A stretch of 24,157 nucleotides of DNA from Chloroflexota bacterium (GTDB lineage: Bacteria; Chloroflexota; Anaerolineae; Aggregatilineales; UBA3940), in the NCBI GenBank assembly GCA_011051745.1, contig DRKO01000318.1:1-24157 (forward strand), read 5' to 3'. Under the pieces are notes generated by a model that saw only the letters and a program-made list of their open reading frames with translations, was not told the origin of the DNA and searched no databases. How positions within the stretch are numbered: the stretch's first letter is position 1; the number at the start of each line of letters is the position of its first letter. A program made the translations under genes and the position numbers. Shown here one piece after another: positions 7,778 to 15,011 of the stretch.

Positions 7778-8869
7778 CTACTGGCAATCGTTCGGGCAGG
7801 TGGAGGCCGTCTCCCAGAACTCACACACGCCGTTGTTATTGCAGACCACCGTCAGGGCGCAGTCCGCCGGGCAGGTTGAGAAGCTCTCCCCCGCGTCGCA
7901 GACGCCGTTATTGTTGCACTCAGCCGTGATCGCGCAATCGCTGGGGCAGGTGGCGAGATTCTCGCCCGCGTCACACACGCCGTTGTTGTTGCAGGTGACC
8001 ACCAGGGCACAGTCAAACGGGCAGGTGACGACCGACTCCCCCGTCTCGCATACGCCGTTGTTGTTGCAATCCACGCAGTCGTTGCAGGTCGAGGGCGTCT
8101 CACCCGGATCGCAGACGTTGTTATTGTTGCAGACAACTACCAGAGCGCAGTCCGCCGGGCAGGTTCCGAAACTCTCACCCGGATCACACGTGCCGTTGCC
8201 ACAGCCCACCGTGCAATCCGCCGGGCAGGTCTGGTTGGTCTCGGTTCCGTTGCAGACTCCATCCCCGCAAACAGGCAGCGTTCCCGTTCCCTGTCCGCCG
8301 CCGCCACCCGCCGACACGGTAGGCGGCACAGTATCACAGGGGCTCGTATCGAGCGGCTGGGTCGGATCGTCGCACTGGGCCGGAACGCCCACACGGAGGC
8401 AGATCATCTCGCTGACGCCGGCGGAGTTGAAGGCCGAGGCGTAGTAGACGTATGTCGCCCCGCACTCGACCGAGCCATCCGTGAAGTTCACGGCATTCAT
8501 CGCCGGACGGCCCATCTCAAAGCCGGGGTCATCGGTGTCAGCCAGCGCGCGGCGCAGGATGAATCCTTCCTCGTTGTCGCTGTTATCCACCCATGAGAGC
8601 GTCACCTGACGCGCTCCGGAGAGGCTGGCCGAGAGATCGGAGGGAGCCACCGGCGGGCCGGTTGGTCCGGGGGTCTCGGTTGGCGGTTCGGTGGCGGTGG
8701 GGGGCACGGTTTCGGTCGGTGGAGGTGCAGTAGGAGGCGGGGCCGCCTCCTCGGTTGCCCTGCTGGAGAGGCAGGCTGCCAGCCCGGCCACAACAAAGAG
8801 CAGCAGCACGCCGGATACGAGAGTACGCCCCACCACCATAGATTTCACAGCCGTTACGAAGCGCTTCAT
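7778..8869 (-). CDS. Lipoprotein with FN3-like domain and seven Cys-rich repeats
   Basis: 363 aa. A lipoprotein signal (LLLFVVAGLAAC, lipobox C33) is followed by a Pro/Thr-rich tether (about 43-72), a fibronectin type III-like domain (about 74-160, with VTLSWVDNSDNEEGFILRR) and a Gly-rich linker (186-196). Residues 201-362 are seven tandem repeats of 18-20 residues. The consensus is C-N-N-N-G-V-C-D-x-G-E-S-x-x-T-C-P-x-D-C, with four Cys each. The third repeat is shortened at its end, and the seventh loses the D-x-G (EFWET). Related 'CGDGVCDPGE..TCPxDC' repeats occur in secreted bacterial proteins. The Asn/Asp-rich loops could bind calcium and the Cys pair as disulfides; both points are inference. 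AAGGAGGTC lies 8 nt before the ATG. No enzymatic domain is seen, so the function is probably surface adhesion or structure. Confidence 0.88.
   Translation of the reverse strand: MKRFVTAVKSMVVGRTLVSGVLLLFVVAGLAACLSSRATEEAAPPPTAPPPTETVPPTATEPPTETPGPTGPPVAPSDLSASLSGARQVTLSWVDNSDNEEGFILRRALADTDDPGFEMGRPAMNAVNFTDGSVECGATYVYYASAFNSAGVSEMICLRVGVPAQCDDPTQPLDTSPCDTVPPTVSAGGGGGQGTGTLPVCGDGVCNGTETNQTCPADCTVGCGNGTCDPGESFGTCPADCALVVVCNNNNVCDPGETPSTCNDCVDCNNNGVCETGESVVTCPFDCALVVTCNNNGVCDAGENLATCPSDCAITAECNNNGVCDAGESFSTCPADCALTVVCNNNGVCEFWETASTCPNDCQ
7784..8269 (-). repeat. Seven tandem Cys-rich coding repeats
   Basis: Each unit is about 54-75 bases and encodes one CNNNGVCDxGE...TCPxDC unit plus a 2-5 residue spacer such as ALVVT. 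The units nearest the 3' end of the gene are most alike in DNA (repeated GTTGTTGTTGCA-type blocks seen on the plus strand at about 7832, 7909, 7981, 8056 and 8128), suggesting recent unit duplication. Confidence 0.85.
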
Positions 8870-8915
8870 AATAACCTGACCTCCTTATTAGCTGTCAAGC
8901 CTGGCACATGCCGCC

Positions 8916-8921
8916 AGTATA
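8916..8921 (-). promoter_or_regulatory. -10 box of the Cys-repeat lipoprotein gene
   Basis: On the minus strand TATACT (5 of 6) lies 47-52 nt upstream of the ATG at 8869; only a poor -35 (TTTCGC) can be found 17 nt before it. It is the best promoter candidate in the shared 213-nt region between the two divergent lipoprotein genes. Confidence 0.4.
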
Positions 8922-9014
8922 GAGGATTCCCCCACCCCGCGAAAGCCGGGCACTCCGGATAAGCCGCAGGGGCTACCGGGCCGCTCGCCCCGCCCTGCAC
9001 GTTTTCGGCCCCTG

Positions 9015-9023
9015 TGCTAGAAT
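9015..9023 (+). promoter_or_regulatory. Extended -10 promoter of the SH3/CARDB lipoprotein gene
   Basis: TGCTAGAAT at 9015-9023 is TG-N-TAGAAT, an extended -10. The 14-base context GTGCTAGAATGATC differs at one position from the promoter of the recombinase gene at 5464. Transcription would start about 50 nt before the GTG start, and a small hairpin (CCTGG/CCAGG, 9050-9066) lies in the leader. Confidence 0.5.
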
Positions 9024-9082
9024 GATCTCCGGATGAAGTCATTGATGATCCTGGCCCACCACCAGGTAAACAGGAGGTACTC

Positions 9083-10267
9083 GTGAAGCGCTGGAAAGTT
9101 CTTTTCATCACACTGCTGGCGCTGCTGATAGCTGCTCTGGCATGCAACGCACCGGGAGCACGCTCCAGCGTAACGCCAACCCCTGAAGGTCGTCCTTCCG
9201 TCGTCATCTCATCTCCCCCCAGTGGAACGGAGGTTGTCCTCGGGGAGGAGGTGTTGATCCAGTCCACTTCTACCGATTCGGTAGGGGTGACACGGGTTGA
9301 CCTGCAGGTGGATGGAGTTGTCGTGCGCAGCGACACGGCCCCTGACCCGCAGGGCCAGACTTCTTTCGCCCTGTTACAGAGCTGGACCCCCACCGAACCG
9401 GGCGAGCATACCCTTTCGGTCATCGCGTATCGGGCAGACGGCACGGCCAGCGATCCCGCTACCATCATGATCCGCGTTGCGGAGGGAGAGCTGGAAGCGG
9501 CCTCCACATCTGAGGCCTGCACCGTCCGCTCAAACACCAATCTGAACATCCGGACCGGCCCCGGAACCGACTACCCGATCGTCGGCATCCTGGGCGTGGG
9601 CGAGACGGCCCCCGTGATCGGACGTGATAGCGGCGCGTTCTGGTGGCAGATCAGCTATGCCGGTGGCCCCGGCGGCGTGGGCTGGGTTTCGGCAGCCTAC
9701 ACCGCCGAACTGGGCGACTGCACGAATGTGCCGCTGGCAAGCTACGGCCCGCCGCCCACCGAAGAAGCGACCGAGGAGCCGACTCCGGAGCCCACTCCGG
9801 AGGCCACGGAAGAGCCGGGCGCGCCGACCGCCACGCCGACCAATACGCCGGAACCCTCGCCGCCCGATCTGGTCGTCTCCTCCATCGAGATGCCTTCGTT
9901 GATCAACCTGGCGATCAGCGACGGGACGGTTGAGATCAAGGTGACGGTGACAAATGTCGGCGATCAGCCCAGCGGCCCCTTCCACACCTCCGTGTGGCCG
10001 GAAGGGCGCGGTTTCCTCATGTTCCCCGTTGATCTGGGGCTGGTCGCTACGCTGGAGGGCGGGCAGTCTATCACGCTGACGACTGACTACACCTACGACA
10101 CAGCAGGCACATACACCGTCGAGGCCGAGGTTGACCCGGACAACGAGGTAACCGAAGGCGACGAGGGCAACAATATCCGGACGGTCACGGTTGAGGTTGT
10201 GTTCGAGCCGCTTTTAATACTGACGCCCATCTTCCCCGCATTCCCGATTGCGACACCGACGCCGTAA
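9083..10267 (+). CDS. Lipoprotein with Ig-like, SH3 and CARDB domains
   Basis: 394 aa. GTG start with AGGAGGT 4 nt upstream. The signal peptide MKRWKVLFITLLALLIAALAC ends in a slightly atypical lipobox (C21, Ala at -3). An Ig-like domain follows (about 38-133: SPPSGTEVVLGEEVLIQ..., TPTEPGEHTLSVIAYRADG). A bacterial SH3 type 3 domain spans about 146-213 (LNIRTGPGTDYPIVGIL...WWQISY...GWVSAAYT). A Pro/Glu/Thr-rich linker (222-260) leads to a CARDB domain (about 261-372: PDLVVSSIEM...VTVTNVGDQPSGPF...VDPDNEVTEGDEGNN). The protein is extracellular and non-enzymatic, probably binding cell wall or another surface protein. It is divergent from the Cys-repeat lipoprotein, and the two may share a surface role. 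A strong terminator follows. Confidence 0.88.
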   Translation: MKRWKVLFITLLALLIAALACNAPGARSSVTPTPEGRPSVVISSPPSGTEVVLGEEVLIQSTSTDSVGVTRVDLQVDGVVVRSDTAPDPQGQTSFALLQSWTPTEPGEHTLSVIAYRADGTASDPATIMIRVAEGELEAASTSEACTVRSNTNLNIRTGPGTDYPIVGILGVGETAPVIGRDSGAFWWQISYAGGPGGVGWVSAAYTAELGDCTNVPLASYGPPPTEEATEEPTPEPTPEATEEPGAPTATPTNTPEPSPPDLVVSSIEMPSLINLAISDGTVEIKVTVTNVGDQPSGPFHTSVWPEGRGFLMFPVDLGLVATLEGGQSITLTTDYTYDTAGTYTVEAEVDPDNEVTEGDEGNNIRTVTVEVVFEPLLILTPIFPAFPIATPTP

Positions 10268-10290
10268 GCGGACTTTCCGGTTTCCACACG

Positions 10291-10326
10291 CAGGGGGACG
10301 CGAAGAAATGCGTCCCCCTGTTTTTT
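10291..10326 (+). terminator. Rho-independent terminator of the SH3/CARDB lipoprotein gene
   Basis: Perfect 11-bp stem CAGGGGGACGC (10291-10301) / GCGTCCCCCTG (10310-10320) with an 8-nt loop, followed at once by TTTTTT (10321-10326). It lies 23 nt after the stop codon. Confidence 0.95.
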
Positions 10327-10412
10327 CTGCGCGGACGCACTGCGTGCGCCTTCGCACACGCCGCTGTGCCCCTGCTCCCCCCGCGACATTCGAGGGACAT
10401 CCAGCAAGTCTC

Positions 10413-10442
10413 TGGACAACTCCGCCCCTCTCGTTGTAGACT
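10413..10442 (+). promoter_or_regulatory. Candidate promoter of the GMC oxidoreductase gene
   Basis: TGGACA (10413-10418; 5 of 6 to TTGACA), an 18-nt spacer, then TAGACT (10437-10442; 4 of 6). It is the only reasonable pair in the 253-nt gap, which otherwise holds the upstream terminator and GC-rich sequence with no gene I can support. The leader would be about 70 nt. Confidence 0.4.
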
Positions 10443-10520
10443 CAACGCCACACTCATTGAGTCCTCTACCCTGCTACACGCTGTATCTCGTCCGCCAGCC
10501 ACACAGGAGACGGTGTCCGC

Positions 10521-12173
10521 ATGGAATCAGAAGGCCGGTTGACGGCCCGGAATCGCGAAGAGACGTTCGATTTTGTCGTGATCGGCTCCGGCTTCGGAGG
10601 CAGCATTTCCGCCATGCGCCTGACCGGGAAGGGCTATCGGGTGCTGGTGCTGGAGCGCGGCAGGCGATTCCGCGATGAGGACTTCCCCCGCACCAACTGG
10701 AACGTGTGGAAGTACCTCTGGCTTCCTGCGCTGCGCTGTTTCGGCTTCCAGCAGATGACGTTGCTAAACGGCGTGCTGGTGCTGCACGGCAGCGGAGTCG
10801 GCGGGGGGAGCCTGGTATACGCCAACGTGCTGATGGAGCCGGACGACAGAATGTTTGAAGCGCCCGCCTGGAGCCATCTGGCGGACTGGAAAACCCTCCT
10901 CCGCCCCCACTACGAGACCGCCCGCCGGATGCTGGGCGTCACCAGAAATCCCCGCCTGTGGCCTGCCGACCACGCCCTCAGGGCCATTGCAGGCGAGATG
11001 GGTCGGGGCGAGACGTTCCAGCCGACCGAGGTAGCGGTCTTCTTCGGGGAGCCGGAGCGGGAAGGCGAGGAGGTTCCCGATCCTTACTTTGGCGGGGAAG
11101 GCCCGCCCCGCCGGGGGTGCATCTACTGCGGCGGCTGCATGGTCGGATGTCGCTATAACGCCAAGAATACGCTGACTAAGAACTACCTTTATTTCGCCGA
11201 GAAGTGGGGGGCAGAAGCCCGCGCCGAAGCTGAGGTGGTGGACATCCGCCCTCTGGCGGACGGCCAGCCCGACGGAGCCCGCTACGAGGTAGTGTATCGC
11301 CGCTCGACGGGCTGGCTGTTCAGGCCGCCCCGCCGGGTACGGACGAAGAATGTGATCGTCTCGGCGGGGACGCTCGGCACGCTCAGGCTGCTGTTCCGTT
11401 GCCGCGATGTAACCGGCTCGCTGCCCGATCTCTCGCCCCGTCTGGGCGACAATGTGCGCACCAACAGCGAGGCGTTGCTTGGCGTCACGTCAAAGGACAG
11501 GCAAACCGACTACTCCGAGGGTCTCGCCATCACATCGGTTTTTCAGGCCGACGAGGTCACGGCCATTGAGCCGGTGCGCTACCCGCCTCGCTCCTCGTTC
11601 ATGCGGGTGCTGGCTACCCCCCTGATCGACGCCGGGGAGCGGGGTTTTCTGGCCCGTGCCCTCATGTTACTGTGGGAGATCGTCCGCCGCCCGGTTGAGT
11701 TTCTGCACGCGAAGGTCTTTTCGCGCTGGCCGCGCCGCACGACGATCCTGCTCGTGATGCAAACCGAAGATAACCTGATGCGCCTGCGGCTGAAACGCCA
11801 CCCCCTGACGCTGTTCCGGCCCGGCCTGATCTGCGAGCGCGATCCGGAGAATCCCGTCCGGGCGGAGATTCCAATCGGCCACCGTGTGACGCGTGCCCTC
11901 GCCGAAAAGACAAACGGCATCCCGCAGGGGGCGATCAACGAGAGCCTGCTCGGCATCCCGACCACCGCCCACATGCTCGGCGGTGTGCCTTTCGGCAGGG
12001 ATGCCGGAGAAGGGGTGATCGGGCTTAACTGCGAGGTGCACAACTACCCCGGCCTCTACGTGGTGGACGGCTCGATCATGCCCGCCAACCCCGGCATCAA
12101 CCCCAGCCTGACCATCGCCGCGCTGGCCGAGTATGCCATGAGCCAGATTCCGCCGAAGGAGGCCGGGCAGTAA
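10521..12173 (+). CDS. GMC-family FAD oxidoreductase (cholesterol-oxidase-like)
   Basis: 550 aa. The N-terminal FAD-binding Rossmann motif is FVVIGSGFGGSISA (18-31) with the ribose-binding acid in VLVLERG (E45). HGSGVGGGSLVYANV (89-103) is the second FAD contact of cholesterol-oxidase-like GMC enzymes. A cysteine cluster CIYCGGCMVGC (C200, C203, C206, C210) precedes RYNAKNT. The C-terminal half shows TAHMLGGVPFG and the closing GLYVVDGSIMPANPGINPSLTIAALAEYAM, where the expected His and Asn lie. The family oxidises alcohol groups of sterols, long-chain alcohols or hydroxylated lipids. No twin-arginine or Sec signal is seen, so it appears cytoplasmic. The start ATG has AGGAGA 10 nt upstream. 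The substrate cannot be named from context, as its neighbours are unrelated. Confidence 0.9.
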   Translation: MESEGRLTARNREETFDFVVIGSGFGGSISAMRLTGKGYRVLVLERGRRFRDEDFPRTNWNVWKYLWLPALRCFGFQQMTLLNGVLVLHGSGVGGGSLVYANVLMEPDDRMFEAPAWSHLADWKTLLRPHYETARRMLGVTRNPRLWPADHALRAIAGEMGRGETFQPTEVAVFFGEPEREGEEVPDPYFGGEGPPRRGCIYCGGCMVGCRYNAKNTLTKNYLYFAEKWGAEARAEAEVVDIRPLADGQPDGARYEVVYRRSTGWLFRPPRRVRTKNVIVSAGTLGTLRLLFRCRDVTGSLPDLSPRLGDNVRTNSEALLGVTSKDRQTDYSEGLAITSVFQADEVTAIEPVRYPPRSSFMRVLATPLIDAGERGFLARALMLLWEIVRRPVEFLHAKVFSRWPRRTTILLVMQTEDNLMRLRLKRHPLTLFRPGLICERDPENPVRAEIPIGHRVTRALAEKTNGIPQGAINESLLGIPTTAHMLGGVPFGRDAGEGVIGLNCEVHNYPGLYVVDGSIMPANPGINPSLTIAALAEYAMSQIPPKEAGQ

Positions 12174-12178
12174 GCCGC

Positions 12179-12193
12179 CTCAGGCCTCCTGAG
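12179..12193. terminator. Short hairpin between convergent genes
   Basis: CTCAGG (12179-12184) and CCTGAG (12188-12193) form a 6-bp stem with a 3-nt loop in the 23-nt space between the GMC and slipin stop codons. There is no T-run on either side, so it is a weak bidirectional terminator candidate at best. Confidence 0.3.
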
Positions 12194-12196
12194 TCT

Positions 12197-12988
12197 CTAC
12201 TCCCCCGTCACGCGCTTGCTAACCGCGCGGGCCATATCGGTGAAGGCCGAGACAATGTCAATCGGCACGGGGAAGATCACCGTGCTGTTCTTCTCAACCG
12301 CGATCTCGGTCAGCGTCTGGAGATAACGTAACTGCATCGCCGAGGGGACTTCGGCAAGGGTTGCCGCCGCCTCACGCAACTGCTGGGCCGCCTGATATTC
12401 GCCTTCCGCATGGATGATCTTGGCCCGCTTCTCTCGCTCGGCCTCGGCCTGACGGGCCATCGCACGCTGCATCGTCGCCGGAAGCTCAACATCCTTCACC
12501 TCAACCAGGCTGACCTTGACGCCCCAGGGCTCCGTTTGCTCGTCCACGATCTGGGCCAGCTTCTCGTTGATGCGCTCCCGATGGGCCAGAAGCTCATCCA
12601 GATCGGCCTCGCCGATCACGCTCCGCAGGCTGGTCTGCGCGATCTGCGAGGTGGCACGGAAGAAGTCCTCCACCTGCACAACGGCCAGTTCCGGATCGAT
12701 CACCCGGAAGTAGGCGACCGCGTTCACCTTGACGGTCACGTTGTCGCGCGTGATCATCTCCTGAGAGGGAATGTCGAGGGTCACGACGCGCAGGTCAACC
12801 TTCACCATGCGGTCAATGATGGGGATGATGAAGAACAGCCCCGGCCCTTTGGCCCCGACCAGCCGCCCCAGCCGGAAGATCACGCCACGCTCGTACTCCT
12901 GAACCACCCGCACGGCTGAGGCCAGCAGGCTGATACCGATCACAACCAGGCCGATTACAAGACAACTGATTATGCCGAAGATTTCCAT
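12197..12988 (-). CDS. Slipin (stomatin/prohibitin, SPFH-domain) protein
   Basis: 263 aa. One N-terminal membrane helix (about 5-28: IISCLVIGLVVIGISLLASAV) is followed by the SPFH domain (about 29-190). Family signatures are VQEYERGVIFRLGR (29-42), GPGLFFIIPIIDRM (48-61), VDLRVVTLDIPSQEMITRDN and the Ala/Glu/Arg-rich coiled coil RAMARQAEAEREKRAKIIHAEGE. Such proteins form ring-like oligomers in membrane microdomains. Many bacterial slipins are paired with an NfeD protein, but none is adjacent here. The start ATG 12988 is preceded by TAAAGGAGAAGG, a strong ribosome binding site. A TGGACA-N18-TATAAT promoter lies about 120 nt upstream. Confidence 0.94.
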   Translation of the reverse strand: MEIFGIISCLVIGLVVIGISLLASAVRVVQEYERGVIFRLGRLVGAKGPGLFFIIPIIDRMVKVDLRVVTLDIPSQEMITRDNVTVKVNAVAYFRVIDPELAVVQVEDFFRATSQIAQTSLRSVIGEADLDELLAHRERINEKLAQIVDEQTEPWGVKVSLVEVKDVELPATMQRAMARQAEAEREKRAKIIHAEGEYQAAQQLREAAATLAEVPSAMQLRYLQTLTEIAVEKNSTVIFPVPIDIVSAFTDMARAVSKRVTGE

Positions 12989-13061
12989 AGGCCTTCTCCT
13001 TTAGCCGGTTAGCTTGTCCATGTGCACGCACCCGATGGGGATATTCTCATCCTGATGCAAT

Positions 13062-13095
13062 TCTGCCGGGCGACAGAAGCTCCCGCTCCGGCAGA
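13062..13095 (-). repeat. Hairpin in the slipin leader
   Basis: Arms TCTGCCGG (13062-13069) and CCGGCAGA (13088-13095) are perfectly complementary around an 18-nt loop. It lies just downstream of the predicted slipin promoter, so it would form in the 5' leader and could affect mRNA stability. Confidence 0.45.
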
Positions 13096-13106
13096 GCTAC
13101 TCTTGA

Positions 13107-13136
13107 ATTATAAGGGCCAATCCCCATCTGTGTCCA
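13107..13136 (-). promoter_or_regulatory. Promoter of the slipin gene
   Basis: On the minus strand TGGACA (13136-13131; 5 of 6), an 18-nt spacer and a perfect TATAAT (13112-13107). This is one of the best sigma-70-type promoters in the window and sits in the 175-nt gap between the L,D-transpeptidase stop and the slipin start, so the slipin is probably transcribed on its own. Confidence 0.65.
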
Positions 13137-13163
13137 GCACCCCACCCTTGCGGGCAACGCGCC

Positions 13164-14753
13164 CTACTCCCGAATCTCAACCACCACACCATCCTCAGCC
13201 CAGTTGTAGAGCGCCTCGGCGGCGTCCAGATCGAGGATGATACAGCCGTAAGAAGCCGGACGCCCCAGCACGTCGGCCCACAGGATTTGCCCCCCGGAGA
13301 GCGTCGGCAGGCCGTGAAAGCCGTTCATGAAGCCCGGCCAGGCCTCATAAATGCCCAGAAAGTGCGGCATCGTCAGGTCCCAGATCGCGGCGTAGGCGCT
13401 CAGTTCGTGTGTCTGCACCTGAAAGACGCCCGGCTGCGTCGGAGAGCGGTCAATGCCGGTGCTGATCACGTTCTCCGCGATCAGTTCGCCGTTCTCGTAG
13501 ACCCACATCCGTTGCTCGCTGATGCTGACAACGATCCGCTTACCCATCACAATCGGCAGAGGGAGCAACTCATCCTTCGAAGGGATGGTCAACACCTGCC
13601 CCGCCGAGAGGGTATCCGCCTCGAGCCCGGGGTTAGCCTCCAGAATGCGCCAGTAGGGGATGCCGACCTCCCAGCTAATCGAGGTCAGCGTGTCGCCCGG
13701 CTGGACGGTGTAGGTGGTCGGCGGGTGGCTGACGATCAGCGTGGCCGGGGTATGCGTCCGCAGGGCCTCCCGGATCGGCTCGATGCTGCGTACCGGATCG
13801 AGCGTCCGCCCCTCGCCCAGGCTGTCGTCCAGCTCGTCCAGATAGGCGGCCACCCGTTCCTCGCTGACAGCGACCTCCAGCCCCGCCTCCCCCGCCTCGA
13901 CCGTGAGCCACCCGGCGATCACTTCCGGCGGGGCGGTGAAAGACCTCTCTTCATCCGTGATGGGATCGTAAACCGTGATCTGGAGCGGCGCGGAAAGCAA
14001 CTGCCGGGCCTCTTCTACCGCCTGGCTGGCGTCGCTGATGCGGGGAGCGACCGGGATCAGCACCAGCGGCAGGTAGCCATCCGCCAGTGCCAGACCGGGG
14101 TCGGCGGTCAGGACGGCGAGCGTCTGCTCCACGTCGAGGGTCAGGCCCGGCCTGCCCGGCACAGCGACCACCTCCCCATCTTCCAGCCGGACGGTGGCAT
14201 CCTGCGGCGGCAGGTTGACCGCTTCCGCCCACCTCTCCAGACCGGCCCGCGCCGTCTCCTCGTCGAGCGTCACCACCGGCGCGACGGCGTGCCCGTTGAG
14301 CAGGCCGTCAGCCATCTGCAGGGCCTCGCTCACCACACCCTGCCCGTGCCCCACGTCGAGGGCACGCTGAGCGGTCGCGGCGGCATCAAGCGCCAGCCCG
14401 AAATCGGAAGGAGGCGCATACCACGTCCGCTCGCCGTCGCTGAGGAGGAGGCCCCGCTCGGTGTTCCAGACGCGGTTAAGCTCGGCTGCCGCCTGTTCCG
14501 CCGTCATGCCGCCCAGCGGGACATCGCCCACGTACACGCCCGGCAGGATCAGATCGAAGACCTGAAAGTAGGCATACGCCCCGACGCTGACCATCACCAG
14601 AAGCAGGGAAACAACCGCCAGGCCGGTCGCCATGCCCAGCCCTGCCGCCCGCACCGCATAGCGATCGGGCCGGGGAGGGCCTTCTCTCCGTCCGTCTCTG
14701 CGGCGGGCCGTGGAGCGCCCGGCCATGTTCTGCGATCCGCTCATCTCTACCAT
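13164..14753 (-). CDS. L,D-transpeptidase with PG-binding and LysM domains
   Basis: 529 aa. A basic cytoplasmic tail (1-38) is followed by one membrane helix (about 39-64). Two peptidoglycan-binding domains of the PG_binding_4 type lie at about 70-195 and 200-340 (GMTAEQAAAEL is typical). Then come a LysM domain (about 347-391: TYTVQPGDTLTSIS...AGQVLTIP) and a YkuD catalytic domain (about 404-529). The catalytic Cys is C504 in ASYGCIIL, with H480 in FHGLP upstream. The usual SHGC reads SYGC here, so the His before the nucleophile is Tyr502. The enzyme should form 3-3 cross-links or attach proteins to peptidoglycan outside the membrane. The start ATG 14753 has GGAG 5 nt upstream. Confidence 0.93.
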   Translation of the reverse strand: MVEMSGSQNMAGRSTARRRDGRREGPPRPDRYAVRAAGLGMATGLAVVSLLLVMVSVGAYAYFQVFDLILPGVYVGDVPLGGMTAEQAAAELNRVWNTERGLLLSDGERTWYAPPSDFGLALDAAATAQRALDVGHGQGVVSEALQMADGLLNGHAVAPVVTLDEETARAGLERWAEAVNLPPQDATVRLEDGEVVAVPGRPGLTLDVEQTLAVLTADPGLALADGYLPLVLIPVAPRISDASQAVEEARQLLSAPLQITVYDPITDEERSFTAPPEVIAGWLTVEAGEAGLEVAVSEERVAAYLDELDDSLGEGRTLDPVRSIEPIREALRTHTPATLIVSHPPTTYTVQPGDTLTSISWEVGIPYWRILEANPGLEADTLSAGQVLTIPSKDELLPLPIVMGKRIVVSISEQRMWVYENGELIAENVISTGIDRSPTQPGVFQVQTHELSAYAAIWDLTMPHFLGIYEAWPGFMNGFHGLPTLSGGQILWADVLGRPASYGCIILDLDAAEALYNWAEDGVVVEIRE

Positions 14754-14810
14754 GTTCTCCGCCTGCCAGATCGATCTGCCACCGTGAGCCTTCGCTCATG
14801 CCATCGCGCC

Positions 14811-14827
14811 CTCTGATTGTATCAGAG
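14811..14827 (-). promoter_or_regulatory. Palindromic operator candidate over the transpeptidase -10
   Basis: CTCTGAT-TGT-ATCAGAG is a perfect 7-3-7 inverted repeat whose right arm begins inside the minus-strand -10 TACAAT (14821-14816). A dimeric repressor bound here would block RNA polymerase. The regulator is not identified. Confidence 0.5.
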
Positions 14828-14845
14828 ATCGGGATTTCCTGTCCG
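14816..14845 (-). promoter_or_regulatory. Promoter of the L,D-transpeptidase gene
   Basis: CGGACA (14845-14840; 4 of 6), an 18-nt spacer and TACAAT (14821-14816; 5 of 6) on the minus strand, about 63 nt upstream of the ATG at 14753. It lies downstream of the dha/glp operon terminator, so the transpeptidase is a separate unit. Confidence 0.55.
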
Positions 14846-14945
14846 CCGGAGAGGCAGGCAGAGAGATCACCCCTGCGTGCTGTGTGCTCTGCTCGCATGT
14901 GCTCGTACCCGTAAAAACGAGCCGCACCTCCGCGCCATACATAAT

Positions 14946-14970
14946 AAAAAAGCGCCCCGCGCGGGACGCT
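14946..14970 (-). terminator. Rho-independent terminator of the glycerol/dihydroxyacetone operon
   Basis: On the minus strand AGCGTCCC-GCGC-GGGGCGCT forms an 8-bp stem (one G-U pair) with a 4-nt loop, followed at once by TTTTTATT. It lies about 40 nt after the stop of the SorC-family regulator gene, the last gene of the minus-strand run that begins beyond the right edge. Confidence 0.9.
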
Positions 14971-15011
14971 CCATCGGGGCAGCAGGCCTCTCATGAGGAT
15001 CAGGGCACGCC

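Noticed and set aside
7832..8145. Regular repeats resembling a CRISPR array
   Set aside because: The repeats are in frame, encode the Cys-rich protein units and vary within the unit; there are no unique spacers of equal length.
318..8532. A shared CCCATCTCAAAGCC stretch in the PhzF gene (about 327) and the Cys-repeat lipoprotein gene (about 8514)
   Set aside because: Both encode a chance G-F-E-M-G-R-P peptide in unrelated domains; flanking sequence does not match.
13287..14816. A 509-aa open frame on the plus strand
   Set aside because: It is the reverse-strand shadow of the L,D-transpeptidase gene; its translation is Arg/His/Pro-rich with no domain, while the minus frame has clear domains.
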